From: Streptomyces rubellomurinus
Lineage (GTDB): Bacteria > Actinomycetota > Actinomycetes > Streptomycetales > Streptomycetaceae
Direction of reading: 5' to 3'
Assembly (NCBI RefSeq): GCF_000961885.1
Contig: NZ_JZKH01000070.1
Coordinates: 1 to 43,735 of the forward strand
Length of the DNA: 43,735 nt
Part shown: piece by piece, positions 8,901 to 15,733 of the stretch
Position numbering within the stretch: position 1 is the stretch's first letter
Layout: the number at the start of each line of letters is the position of its first letter
Position numbers and translations under genes: made by a program
The notes under the pieces: generated by a model
Seen by the model: the letters and a program-made list of their open reading frames with translations, nothing else
Databases searched by the model: none
Told to the model about the DNA's origin: nothing

Positions 8901-9736
8901 TGCTCCTGCGGCACCTGCTGGACACCCTGGACGTCCTGAACGTGCTGGACGCCCTGGACGCCCTCGGCCACCGGAGCCGTGACCATCTGCGGCGCCACCC
9001 CGACGGCCTGCGGCGCGGGAGCGACGGGCTCGGCCACCGGCGGCCGTCCGACCACCGGGATGCCGTGCGCCGGCGTGCCGCCCTGCGAGGGACCGCGGTC
9101 GGCCAGCGAACGGACCGGCACCTGGCCGGTCATCAGCGACGGGTCCGGGATCGGCGGTCCGGCGTGCAGCGGCCGACGCGGCTGCTGGACCTGCGCGACC
9201 GGCTGCCCGGCCTGCGCCTGCGCGGGGACGCCGTGGACGGGCGGCTGCTGCGCGTGCTCGCCGCCGAGCACCGGCGGCTCGACCGGCGGCCAGGACGGCT
9301 CGACCGGCAGGCCGTCCGGCTGCGGGGCGAACGCGGTCTGGTCGACCGGGGCGGGCGCCAACGGCTCGCCCCAGGAGCCCTGCGGACCGGGCATCAGCAG
9401 CACGTCCTCCTCCTCGTCCAGCCCGTCCGGCTGGTCGAGGAAGTGGAAGGCCGGGCGCGGCGCGCCCTGGTCGACGGCCCAGCCGTCGCCGGGCATGCCG
9501 GGGGCCGGGACGGTGAAGCCGGGCTGGGCCTGCGGCGGGACGGCGCCGGCGCCCGGGGGCACCGCGCCGGGCAGACCGCCGAGCGGCGCCGCCGGGTTCG
9601 GGATCATTCCGCCGTCCGTCGCGACGCCCTGCAGGGGTGCAACGCCCGCGACGCCCTCCGGTCCGCCGAGCGGGTCCGGCCCGGCGTGCAGGTGCTCCGG
9701 CAGTCCCTCGCCCGGGACGTGGCCGCCATCGGTCAT
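5969..9736 (-). CDS. cobT: BluB-CobT fusion with very long disordered N-terminus
   Basis: A 1255-residue protein. Residues 1 to about 675 are low complexity, rich in Ala, Pro, Glu, Gln and Val, with PAEQ-type and VAVE-type repeats and no recognisable fold. Residues about 676-895 are a nitroreductase-fold BluB-like domain (RRDIRNGFRPDPIPHEVL, APSVGYSQPWDFVVIRS), which by family makes the cobalamin lower ligand 5,6-dimethylbenzimidazole from FMNH2. Residues about 900-1255 are CobT, which activates that base with nicotinate mononucleotide; the GEGTGALLALPL motif carries the catalytic Glu. The fusion therefore makes and activates the lower ligand in one chain. The ATG at 9736 has GGAAGGAG eight bases upstream. 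Upstream lies cobL on the same strand but 482 bases away. BluB-CobT fusions are known in Streptomyces; the function of the disordered arm is not. Confidence 0.93.
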   Translation of the reverse strand: MTDGGHVPGEGLPEHLHAGPDPLGGPEGVAGVAPLQGVATDGGMIPNPAAPLGGLPGAVPPGAGAVPPQAQPGFTVPAPGMPGDGWAVDQGAPRPAFHFLDQPDGLDEEEDVLLMPGPQGSWGEPLAPAPVDQTAFAPQPDGLPVEPSWPPVEPPVLGGEHAQQPPVHGVPAQAQAGQPVAQVQQPRRPLHAGPPIPDPSLMTGQVPVRSLADRGPSQGGTPAHGIPVVGRPPVAEPVAPAPQAVGVAPQMVTAPVAEGVQGVQHVQDVQGVQQVPQEQGFPQAPAGVPQVDGVLTVETVGAIEVVEVVETPEAAQAAPVAEVAGVVEAVAPQAVVAEAPAAEGVAVETVAVETVAVEAVAVEQAAEAVAAVEAVAVEGGAEQADAPAQGGQPRRISAFLAAPTPHGLPTVEAAEQAPAVEPEAAQPQHAPIAAADAPQAVVAEHAEQAVEPVAEPGVEQVVEAQPGEQAVVEPVAETAAGTGEMPSGQAVGESAAEGEQPQPEAPAQAEAPAQAQAAEPVEPATEQAAAEQPVAEQPAEAVAPEQQPVAAEQAAQAEQPAEPRAAEEPAAEQAPQPEQPEQPAAAADAPQAADAPQAVAAEQAEQPAPEAAAPAAAEPEAAQEEAPAEQPGAEQPAAQEPAAEQPAPAEQPDQPEGSAAAEEPQEPAEPRGPAAPGYDEAGRDAVHQVIRERRDIRNGFRPDPIPHEVLIRVLEAAHTAPSVGYSQPWDFVVIRSAKTRKKMHALAERQREAYADSLPKGRAKQFREIKIEAILDTPVNIVVTADRTRGGRHTLGRHTQPQMAPYSAALAVENLWLAARAEGLGVGWVSFFDDEELVRELGLPEHLEVVAYLCVGFVDSFPDEPELEQQGWAKKRPLSWVVHEEQYGNRALPGEEPQSLLADTLRGIRPLDAKALGEAWDRQKRMTKPAGSLGMLEIISAQLCGLSRKCPPPIPEPACVAIFAGDHGVHAQGVTPWPQEVTAQMVGNFLAGGAVINSFAKQIGTEVCVVDVGVAADLPDAVQQGRATGLLPRKVKPGTDDMTQGPAMSREEALKAIEVGIETARDLVAAGNKALVTGDMGIANTTASAALISVFTGLDPAEVTGRGTGIDDETHARKVEVIRAALALHQPDPEDPIGVLAAVGGLEHAAIAGFLLGAASLRTPVVLDGVIAGSAALVAKAIAPEVLAACIAGHRSAEPGHQAALAKLGLRPLIDLDLRLGEGTGALLALPLVQSAARAMHDVATFDSAGVTEKA

Positions 9737-10070
9737 TGTCAAAGCTCCTTCCAGGCCGCTGCCGCGCCCCTTGGCGACGCGATCACCGACCGCAGCGCCG
9801 ATCCGCACGGGCCGGGCCTGCACCGACCCGCCCCTCAACCACACGCGGCCGCCGCGCCGAGGCGCTGCGGCCAAGTCCTTCCGGCGCGCTGCGGCACCCC
9901 GGCCCGGGCACCGCCCGAGGGGGCGGCGCACCATCTGAAACAACGACGGCCCGGAGCAACCGGCACGACCGCACCGGACCCTACGGCATTCTCCAGGTCC
10001 GACGTGCGGCCCGTCGAATTGCCCACACTCCGAGCGGAATCGGGTTGCACCACGTCAAAAAGGTGACAAA

Positions 10071-10087
10071 CCGACCGAATCGGTCGG
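10071..10087. promoter_or_regulatory. perfect palindrome upstream of bluB-cobT
   Basis: CCGACCGA-A-TCGGTCGG is an exact 8-bp inverted repeat. It lies in the 482-base gap (9737-10218) between cobL and the cobT start, in a locally AT-richer stretch (AAAAAGGTGACAAACC just before it). This suggests a promoter region with an operator. The rest of the gap shows no ORF with convincing codon use and no cobalamin riboswitch B12-box motif. Confidence 0.35.
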
Positions 10088-10186
10088 GTCGCCGACGGCT
10101 GCAGCCGCCTGGGACGCCACACTACCGGCCCGGCGAGGTCACCTCTCGAATCGGTGTCCGGATGCGACCGGGATCACCGCCGGGGC

Positions 10187-10204
10187 CGCCGGGCGCACCC
10201 GGCG
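10187..10204 (-). terminator. short GC hairpin after cobL
   Basis: CGCCGGG (10187-10193) pairs with CCCGGCG (10198-10204) across a four-base loop, starting 15 bases beyond the cobL stop. No U-tract follows. This weakly supports cobL and bluB-cobT being separate transcripts. Confidence 0.4.
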
Positions 10205-10218
10205 CGCACCCCGTGCCT

Positions 10219-11475
10219 TCACAGGATCTGCTCACCCCAGAGCAGCAGCACGGCACCCGCGCCGGCACCGACTTCCAGCCCGTCGCCCTCGTCGGCGCCG
10301 CGCAGCGGGGTCGCCTGCAGCAGCACGCCCTCGGCCCGGTAGCCGGCCTCGGTGATCGCCCGGCGGACCTGCTCCGCCTCGCCGAGCGTCCGGGGCACCG
10401 CGACGAACCGCTCGGGCTTGCGGGCCAGCACCGCGCGCACCACGTCCAGTCCGCCGGACTCGACCACGGCGGCGTCCGGCTCGGGCAGGCCGCCCAGCAC
10501 CTCGGGGCCGTGGCCGTGCACGGTCTCCACCTCGACCCCGTACCGGCGGGCGTTGACGGTCAGTCGGGCGCAGGCCGAGCGGGAGGCCTCGACGGCCACG
10601 ACGGCGGCGCCGAACCGGGCCGCCTCCACCGCGAGGGCGCCGTTGCCCGCGCCGACCGACCAGACCAGGTCCCCGGGGCGGGCACCCAGTCGGGCGAGCA
10701 CCAGCGCACGGGCGTGCGCGGGGAGCGCTTCCGGTGCGCCGGTCCCGTCCTCCGCGCGCCCGGCGCCCGCGTAGGCGTCGGCGGGGAGCGCCCAGCCGCG
10801 CTCCGCGCCGGGGTAGCCGACCGGGCGGCCGGCCAGCCAGCCGGCCGTCTCGTCCACCGGGCCGGACTGGGCGCCGCCGCCGATCACCAGCACCACGTTG
10901 GGGTCGCGCCAGACGTGGTCGGCGATCCGGTCGGAGGTCAGGACGGTGACGTCCTCCTCCTCGGTGCCGAGCGCCTCGCAGACCACGAAGGTCCGGTGCA
11001 CCCCGCGCAGCATCAGGGCGAGTTCGCCCGGGCCGGCGCCCGGCGCGGTGAGCACCGCGACCTTGGGGTGGGCCCGGCAGATGTTGGCCGCGCGGCGCAG
11101 CCGTCCGCCGTGGGCGCTGACCACCTGGGCGTCCTCCCAGGGCATGCCGGCCCGGGCGAAGGCGGCGGCGACGGAGGAGACGGCGGGCAGGACTTCGAGT
11201 TCGAGGCCGTACTCGGGGTTGCGCAGGGCGCGGACGACGCCGAAGAAGCCCGGGTCGCCCTCGGCGACGACGACGGCGGTGCCGCGGTGCTCGGCGATCC
11301 TGCGGGCGGCCTGCGGGATGGCGCCGAGGGTGATCCGCTCGGCGTCGGCCGGCACCGGCAGCGCGTTCAGTTGGTAGGGGGCGCCCGCGACCAGGGTCGC
11401 GCCGGCGAGGGCCGCGCCGGCGGCCTCGGTCAGCGGTGTGCCGTCCCATCCGATGACCGTGATCCGGTCAGCCAT
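10219..11475 (-). CDS. cobL: precorrin-6Y C5,15-methyltransferase (decarboxylating), CbiE-CbiT fusion
   Basis: A 418-residue bifunctional enzyme of aerobic cobalamin synthesis. The N-terminal ~200 residues are a tetrapyrrole methylase (CbiE: ITVIGWDGTPLTEAA, VVVAEGDPGFFG). The C-terminal half is a class I SAM methyltransferase (CbiT) with VWSVGAGNGALAVEAARFG near residue 267. Together they methylate C-5 and C-15 of precorrin-6Y and decarboxylate the acetate side chain to precorrin-8. The ATG at 11475 begins MADRITVIGWDG and has GGAGAA upstream. It lies before bluB-cobT and cobA on the same strand, so the three make a small corrinoid group, but other cob genes are absent from the window. Confidence 0.93.
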   Translation of the reverse strand: MADRITVIGWDGTPLTEAAGAALAGATLVAGAPYQLNALPVPADAERITLGAIPQAARRIAEHRGTAVVVAEGDPGFFGVVRALRNPEYGLELEVLPAVSSVAAAFARAGMPWEDAQVVSAHGGRLRRAANICRAHPKVAVLTAPGAGPGELALMLRGVHRTFVVCEALGTEEEDVTVLTSDRIADHVWRDPNVVLVIGGGAQSGPVDETAGWLAGRPVGYPGAERGWALPADAYAGAGRAEDGTGAPEALPAHARALVLARLGARPGDLVWSVGAGNGALAVEAARFGAAVVAVEASRSACARLTVNARRYGVEVETVHGHGPEVLGGLPEPDAAVVESGGLDVVRAVLARKPERFVAVPRTLGEAEQVRRAITEAGYRAEGVLLQATPLRGADEGDGLEVGAGAGAVLLLWGEQIL

Positions 11476-11673
11476 CTGCGGCTGTTCTCCCTCGACTCGA
11501 TGCGTCCCGGCGCGGCCCGCGGTGACTCGATCCGGTGCGGTCCGGTGCGTCGACGGACCGCGCCGCGGTGCGGCGCCGGTGGAGAGGTTACCGGGTGTGA
11601 TCCCCCGGAGGCCGACAACTCGCACACATGTCCGTGCCGGGAGGGTGAAGCGCGGGGGGCGGGGCGGGGGCGG

Positions 11674-12309
11674 TCAGTCGCGCAGCACGTAGCGGTGGTC
11701 GCCGTGCCAGCCGCCGTGCCGCGGGTCGGGCGACTCCAGGTCCTCCGGGAGCAGGCTCCACAGGATGAGGTCGCTGCGGCTCTCCTCGGTCACCTCGCCG
11801 GACTCGCCGCGCACTATCCACGCGCTGCGCAGCACGCCCTCGCTGATGCCGCCGATCTTCTGGGCGACCTGCTGGGCGGCGGTGTTCCCGGCGGCGGTGC
11901 GCATCTCCAGGCGCAGGAAGTCGCGGTCCTCGAAGAGCCACTGGGCGACGCCGAGCACGGCCTCCGGCGCGTAGCCCTCGCCGCGCGCCCAGGCGGCGGT
12001 GACGTAGGAGATCTCGGTGCCGCGCAGCCGCCAGTCGGTGTTGCGCAGCTCGACCAGGCCGACCAGGCGCTGGGTGAGGTGCTCGGTGACGGCGAACAGG
12101 ATGCCGCGTCCGGCGGCCCGGTGGGCGGGGGCGAGGGTGCGGGCGAGCTCGGCGGCGTAGGCCTCGGTGAAGGGGTGCGGGAGGTCCGTCCAGGCCAGGA
12201 CGAGGTCGTCGGCCATCATCGCGGCGAGGCCCGGGGCGTCGTCCTCCGCAAGGGGCCGCAGCAGCAGCCGCTCGGTGCTGATGGCGGTCTCGGGGAAGCT
12301 CGCTGGCAT
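11674..12309 (-). CDS. GNAT acetyltransferase, RimJ/RimL-like
   Basis: A 211-residue protein with the RimJ/RimL arrangement of GNAT: ISTERLLLRPLAEDDAPGLAAMM at the N-terminus, then TEISYVTAAWARGEGYAPEAV (acetyl-CoA loop region; the usual Q/R-x-x-G-x-G/A loop reads WARGEGYA), then LRLEMRTAAGNTAAQQVAQKIGG. Members N-acetylate ribosomal proteins, antibiotics or metabolites; the substrate here is unknown. The ATG at 12309 has GAGGAG upstream. It stands alone: a strong hairpin (12439-12483) separates it from the met operon. Confidence 0.85.
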   Translation of the reverse strand: MPASFPETAISTERLLLRPLAEDDAPGLAAMMADDLVLAWTDLPHPFTEAYAAELARTLAPAHRAAGRGILFAVTEHLTQRLVGLVELRNTDWRLRGTEISYVTAAWARGEGYAPEAVLGVAQWLFEDRDFLRLEMRTAAGNTAAQQVAQKIGGISEGVLRSAWIVRGESGEVTEESRSDLILWSLLPEDLESPDPRHGGWHGDHRYVLRD

Positions 12310-12438
12310 GCCGTCTCTCCTCGCCGGGTCGTGAACACAACACCGTACGCCTCCGCCGCGACCCGGGCGTCACGCGGTGCGCCCCGCGCACGACGGTACG
12401 TCAGAACGCCGTCCGCGGGCGCGTCCCTGGTGCATACT

Positions 12439-12483
12439 GCCCGACCGGGCCCCCGCCGAGGTGCGGCGGGGGCCCGGTCGGGC
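12439..12483. terminator. 20-bp perfect hairpin terminating the metNIQ operon
   Basis: Positions 12439-12458 and 12464-12483 are perfect 20-base inverted repeats with loop AGGTG. The stem begins 35 bases past the metQ stop and would end the minus-strand met transcript. No U-tract follows. The stem is among the strongest in the window. Confidence 0.75.
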
Positions 12484-12517
12484 GCTGCGAGGTGGGGCCG
12501 TGGGACGGTCGGGCCGG

Positions 12518-13342
12518 TCAGAAGGCCGGGATGACCGAGCCCTGGAAGGTGTCGTCGATGTACTTCTTGACCTCGGCGGAGTGCAGCAGGTCGGCCAGCT
12601 TCTTCACCCGCGGGTCGTTCTCCTTGCCCTTCTTGACGGCGAGGATGTTGGCGTACGGGTTGCCCTCGGCCTTCTCCAGCAGGAGCGCGTCGGTGGCCGG
12701 CTTCAGGCCGGAGTCGAGCGCGTAGTTGCCGTTGATGACGGCGGCGTCGAGGTCGGCGATGGAGCGGGGCAGCTGGGCGGCCTCCAGTTCCTTCCACTTG
12801 AAGTTCTTCGGGTTGCCCGTCACGTCGGCCGGGGTGGCGGCGGTGGTGACGCCGTCCTTGAGGGTGATGAGCTTGTTGTCGGCGAGCAGCTTGAGCGCGC
12901 GGCCCTCGTTGGTGGCGTCGTTCGGCAGGCCGATGGTGGCGCCGGCCGGCAGGTCGGCGATGGCCTTGACCTTCTTGGAGTAGACGCCGAGCGGCTCCAG
13001 GTGGACGGTCTCGACCGAGACGATGTCCGTGCCGTTCTTCTTGTTGAAGTCCTCCAGGTACGGGACGTGCTGGAAGTAGTTGGCGTCGGCCGAACCGTCC
13101 TGCACCGCCGTGTTGGGGGTCACGTAGTCGGTGACCTCCTTGATGTCGAGCTTGAGGCCGGCCTTCTCCGCGAGGTTGTCCTTGACGTACTTGAGGATCT
13201 GCCCGTGCGGGGTGGGGCTGGCCACGACCTTCAGCGGCGCGTTCGGGTCCGAGGAGGACGAGCCCGAGCTGCTGCAGGCGGCCAGCGAGAGGGCGAGGCC
13301 GGCGGTGGCGAGGACACTGGTGAACTTCACAACGGTGCGCAC
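12518..13342 (-). CDS. metQ: methionine ABC transporter substrate-binding lipoprotein
   Basis: A 274-residue NlpA/MetQ family lipoprotein. The signal peptide ends in the lipobox LAAC (Cys about 22), followed by a Ser-rich linker and the binding domain, starting APLKVVASPTPHGQILKYVK. Family hallmarks include VQDGSADANYFQHVPYLEDFN and NPYANILAVKKG. It captures methionine outside the membrane and hands it to MetI. Last gene of metN-metI-metQ; 57 bases separate it from metI. The order and strand match the usual importer operon. Confidence 0.95.
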   Translation of the reverse strand: MRTVVKFTSVLATAGLALSLAACSSSGSSSSDPNAPLKVVASPTPHGQILKYVKDNLAEKAGLKLDIKEVTDYVTPNTAVQDGSADANYFQHVPYLEDFNKKNGTDIVSVETVHLEPLGVYSKKVKAIADLPAGATIGLPNDATNEGRALKLLADNKLITLKDGVTTAATPADVTGNPKNFKWKELEAAQLPRSIADLDAAVINGNYALDSGLKPATDALLLEKAEGNPYANILAVKKGKENDPRVKKLADLLHSAEVKKYIDDTFQGSVIPAF

Positions 13343-13399
13343 GAAAAGTGCCTTTCTGCGTGATGCGGGGAGCCGCGTCCGGGGTCGGACGAGGGAGGT

Positions 13400-14143
13400 C
13401 TAGGAGGCGACGAGGTCCTCGTCGGGGGTGGGGGTGGCGGCGCGGGGGCGCAGGAGCCGGGTGCGTCCGCCACCGTGGCCGCGGTTGGCCAGCCGGCGCA
13501 CGGCGTAGTCGCCGGCCAGCTGGATGAGGGTGACGATGATCGCGATCTCGGCCACGATGATCCACATGAAGGCGGTCTCGAAGCGCAGGTAGCCGTAGCG
13601 GTAGGCGAGGTCGCCGAGGCCGCCGCCGCCGACCGTGCCGGCCATGGCGGAGTAGCCGATCAGGGCGATGACCGTGGTGGTGACCGAGGCGACGATGCCG
13701 GCCAGCGCCTCGGGGACGAGCGTCTTGCGGACCAGCGTCCAGGTGCTGCCGCCCATCGCCTGGACGGCCTCGACCAGGCCGCGGTCGACCTCGCGGACGG
13801 AGGTCTCCACCAGCCGCGCGAAGAAGGGGATCGCGCCGACCGTGAGCGGCACGGTGGCGGCCTGCCAGCCGAGCGAACTGCCGCTGACCAGCCGGGTGAA
13901 GGAGATCAGCGCGATCATCAGGATGATGAACGGCAGCGAGCGCGCGAGGTTCACGACCGCGCCGAGCACCTTGTTCACCGGCAGGTTCTGCAGCGCCCCG
14001 CCCTTGGCGGTGAGCACCAGCAGGACGCCGATCGGCAGCCCGATCACGACGGTGCACACGGTCGAGACGCCGACCATCTGCAGGGTCTCCTGGGTGGCGG
14101 GCCACATCAGGTCCGACATCTGGTCCCAGCTCAGGCCACTCAT
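13400..14143 (-). CDS. metI: methionine ABC transporter permease
   Basis: A 247-residue membrane protein with about five hydrophobic helices (for example MVGVSTVCTVVIGLPIGVLLVL and PFIILMIALISFTRLV) and the permease EAA-like loop EALAGIVASVTTTVIALIGY. It forms the channel of the MetNIQ importer. The start codon overlaps the metN stop by four bases (ATGA at 14140-14143), indicating translational coupling. Confidence 0.94.
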   Translation of the reverse strand: MSGLSWDQMSDLMWPATQETLQMVGVSTVCTVVIGLPIGVLLVLTAKGGALQNLPVNKVLGAVVNLARSLPFIILMIALISFTRLVSGSSLGWQAATVPLTVGAIPFFARLVETSVREVDRGLVEAVQAMGGSTWTLVRKTLVPEALAGIVASVTTTVIALIGYSAMAGTVGGGGLGDLAYRYGYLRFETAFMWIIVAEIAIIVTLIQLAGDYAVRRLANRGHGGGRTRLLRPRAATPTPDEDLVAS

Positions 14144-15165
14144 GCCACCGCTCCGTTCGCCGCACCGATCACGTCCACCTGCAGGCCCTGCTCGCGCAGG
14201 TAGCCGATCGGCACCACGTTGTCCTGGTGGCCGCCGGACAGCTCGACCCGCATCCGGCCGACCATCCGGCCGGCGATGGTCTCCACGGCCGCGCCGAGGA
14301 TGTTGATGTCGATCTGGTAGGTGCGGGCGAGCTGGGAGACGAACGGCTGGGCCGAGGTGTCGCCCTGGAAGGTGATCTCCAGCACGGTGGAGCCGGGGTG
14401 GCCGGTGCCGAACTCGCTGAGCGGGAACAGCTCGCGGGCCAGCTCGGAGCCGGGCTCGGCCAGCAGGTCGGTCAGCGCGCCGGACTCGACCACCTTGCCG
14501 CCGCGCATCAGGGCGGCGGAGTCGCAGACGGACTTGATGACGTCCATCTCGTGGGTGATCAGCAGGACGGTCAGGCCGAGCTGCTGGTTGAGGTCGCGCA
14601 GCAGCTTGAGGATCGAGCGGGTGGTCTCCGGGTCGAGCGCCGAGGTGGCCTCGTCGGAGAGCAGCACCTTGGGGTCGCCGGCCAGGGCGCGGGCGATGCC
14701 GACGCGCTGCTTCTGGCCGCCGGAGAGCTGGCCCGGGTAGCTGCGGGCCTTGTCGGCGAGGCCGACGAGCTCCAGCAGTTCGCCGGCCTTGCGGCGGCGC
14801 TGGGTGCGGTCCAGGCCGATGATCTCCAGCGGGAGTTCGACGTTCTGCTGCACCGTGCGGGAGGAGAGCAGGTTGAAGTGCTGGAAGACCATACCGATGC
14901 GGCGGCGCGCCTCGCGCAGCTCCCGGCCGGCCCGGTTCTCGCCGCCGGGCAGCGCGGTCAGCTCGACGCCGTCCACCGTGACGGTGCCGGAGGTCGGGCG
15001 CTCCAGCATGTTCACGCAGCGGATGAGGGTGGACTTGCCGGCACCGCTGGTGCCGACGACTCCGTAGACCTCGCCCGCGCGGACGTGCAGGTCGACGCCG
15101 GCGAGGGCGGTCACCTCGCGGCCTCGGGAGCGGTAGACCTTGGTCAGGTCCGTGGTGGTGATCAC
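14140..15165 (-). CDS. metN: methionine ABC transporter ATP-binding protein
   Basis: A 341-residue ATPase with Walker A GTSGAGKST, signature LSGGQKQRVGIARAL, Walker B VLLSDEATSALDPET and the H-loop LLITHEMDV. The C-terminal ~75 residues are the NIL/ACT-like domain that in MetN binds methionine and inhibits transport (trans-inhibition). The GTG at 15165 begins VITTTDLTKVYRSRG, fits family length and has GGAAG upstream. An in-frame ATG at 15315 would add 50 basic residues unlike known MetN and is disfavoured, although an AAGG lies before it. First gene of the operon; its upstream leader is unusually long. Confidence 0.94.
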   Translation of the reverse strand: MITTTDLTKVYRSRGREVTALAGVDLHVRAGEVYGVVGTSGAGKSTLIRCVNMLERPTSGTVTVDGVELTALPGGENRAGRELREARRRIGMVFQHFNLLSSRTVQQNVELPLEIIGLDRTQRRRKAGELLELVGLADKARSYPGQLSGGQKQRVGIARALAGDPKVLLSDEATSALDPETTRSILKLLRDLNQQLGLTVLLITHEMDVIKSVCDSAALMRGGKVVESGALTDLLAEPGSELARELFPLSEFGTGHPGSTVLEITFQGDTSAQPFVSQLARTYQIDINILGAAVETIAGRMVGRMRVELSGGHQDNVVPIGYLREQGLQVDVIGAANGAVA

Positions 15166-15330
15166 AGCAGCTTCCGTGGGTCGGGGGCGGGCGGCGTCGG
15201 TCGACCGCCCGACCGGGGTGCGGTCGGCGGTGTCGTTACGGCGCTTCGCCAAGGGGGGTCCGGACCTGCCACCTCTTGATCGTGGCCGGTGGACGGCGGG
15301 GCCGCGCGGCGGCATGGCCCTTACGTGTCA
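15166..15330 (-). promoter_or_regulatory. structured leader of metNIQ
   Basis: Between the upstream small ORF and metN the minus strand is rich in short perfect palindromes: GGTCCGGACC at 15257-15266, GGCG-AAG-CGCC at 15240-15250, and GGTCGG/CCGACC-type pairs around 15196-15227. The sequence near 15278 reads ATCAAGAG, which resembles the start of a SAM-I riboswitch core, but the remaining S-box core (GGACTGGCCC, CGGCAACC) is not found. I therefore call only a possible structured leader, not a named riboswitch. Confidence 0.35.
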
Positions 15331-15492
15331 CCGGTTCACCGATCGCGGGTCCGCGGCCGCCGCGGGTGGGCGGACGGCCGGGCCGGAGGGTGCGGCAGGT
15401 TGGGCGCGCTCACACGGACGGAGCGGCGCGGGAGTCTCGCTTCGGGGCGCGAGGGGTGGGCACCCGCAGGGGGGTGCCGGGGGCGATGGCCC

Positions 15493-15576
15493 TCAGCGGT
15501 GACACATTCGGCGACACATGGCGCGCTCACCTGCCGGCACGGTGCCGGTGGGGGGCCAGTTCGTCGTCGCAGTCAT
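15493..15576 (-). CDS. candidate 27-residue Met/Cys leader peptide upstream of metNIQ
   Basis: An ATG at 15576 opens a 27-codon frame ending TGA at 15493-15495. Its last eight codons read MCRRMCHR, giving three Met (one the initiator) and two Cys, residues otherwise rare in so short a peptide. It lies on the sense strand about 330 bases before metN. A promoter-like pair (TTGGGC, 18 bases, TTTACT) ends seven bases before this ATG, which fits a leaderless transcript. An internal start for MCRRMCHR alone has AGGTGAG seven bases upstream. By analogy with sulfur-amino-acid leader peptides, ribosome stalling here could tune metNIQ expression; that is inference. The frame could also be chance. Confidence 0.35.
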   Translation of the reverse strand: MTATTNWPPTGTVPAGERAMCRRMCHR

Positions 15577-15583
15577 GTGAGCC

Positions 15584-15613
15584 AGTAAATCAGACGAGTC
15601 GATTCGTGCCCAA
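15584..15613 (-). promoter_or_regulatory. candidate promoter of the metNIQ leader
   Basis: On the minus strand TTGGGC (15608-15613) is followed after 18 bases by TTTACT (15584-15589). The ATG of the small ORF begins seven bases further on. The spacing is right for a housekeeping sigma promoter with transcription starting at or next to that ATG. The local sequence is the most AT-rich of the intergenic region. Confidence 0.45.
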
Positions 15614-15674
15614 TTGTTTGCCGGGGCTGTCCACCATGCGGACTCCTGACGCTGTGACCAGGGCAGACATGGCT

Positions 15675-15713
15675 CGGCGCCGCCACCGGAGTGTCCGGAT
15701 GGTGGCGGCGCCG
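15675..15713 (-). terminator. hairpin after GNAT gene
   Basis: CGGCGCCGCCACC (15675-15687) pairs exactly with GGTGGCGGCGCCG (15701-15713); 13-base loop. It starts 21 bases beyond the stop of the 15734-16237 gene and insulates the met promoter from it. No U-tract. Confidence 0.65.
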
Positions 15714-15733
15714 GGTGTGTTGCCGGGAGCGGG

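Noticed and set aside
4916..10066. Long plus-strand frame antisense to cobA and bluB-cobT
   Set aside because: Rich in Leu/Gly/Arg low complexity with no domains, and it mirrors the codons of the well-supported minus-strand proteins.
9737..10218. Cobalamin riboswitch upstream of bluB-cobT
   Set aside because: I searched the minus strand by eye for the conserved B12-box sequence and found none. A covariance search would be decisive.
15240..15290. SAM-I (S-box) riboswitch upstream of metN
   Set aside because: Only the opening ATCAAGAG resembles it; the remaining conserved core is absent.
15166..15315. N-terminal extension of MetN from the ATG at 15315
   Set aside because: The extra 50 residues are basic and unlike the family; the GTG at 15165 gives the standard MetN N-terminus and length with a good ribosome site.
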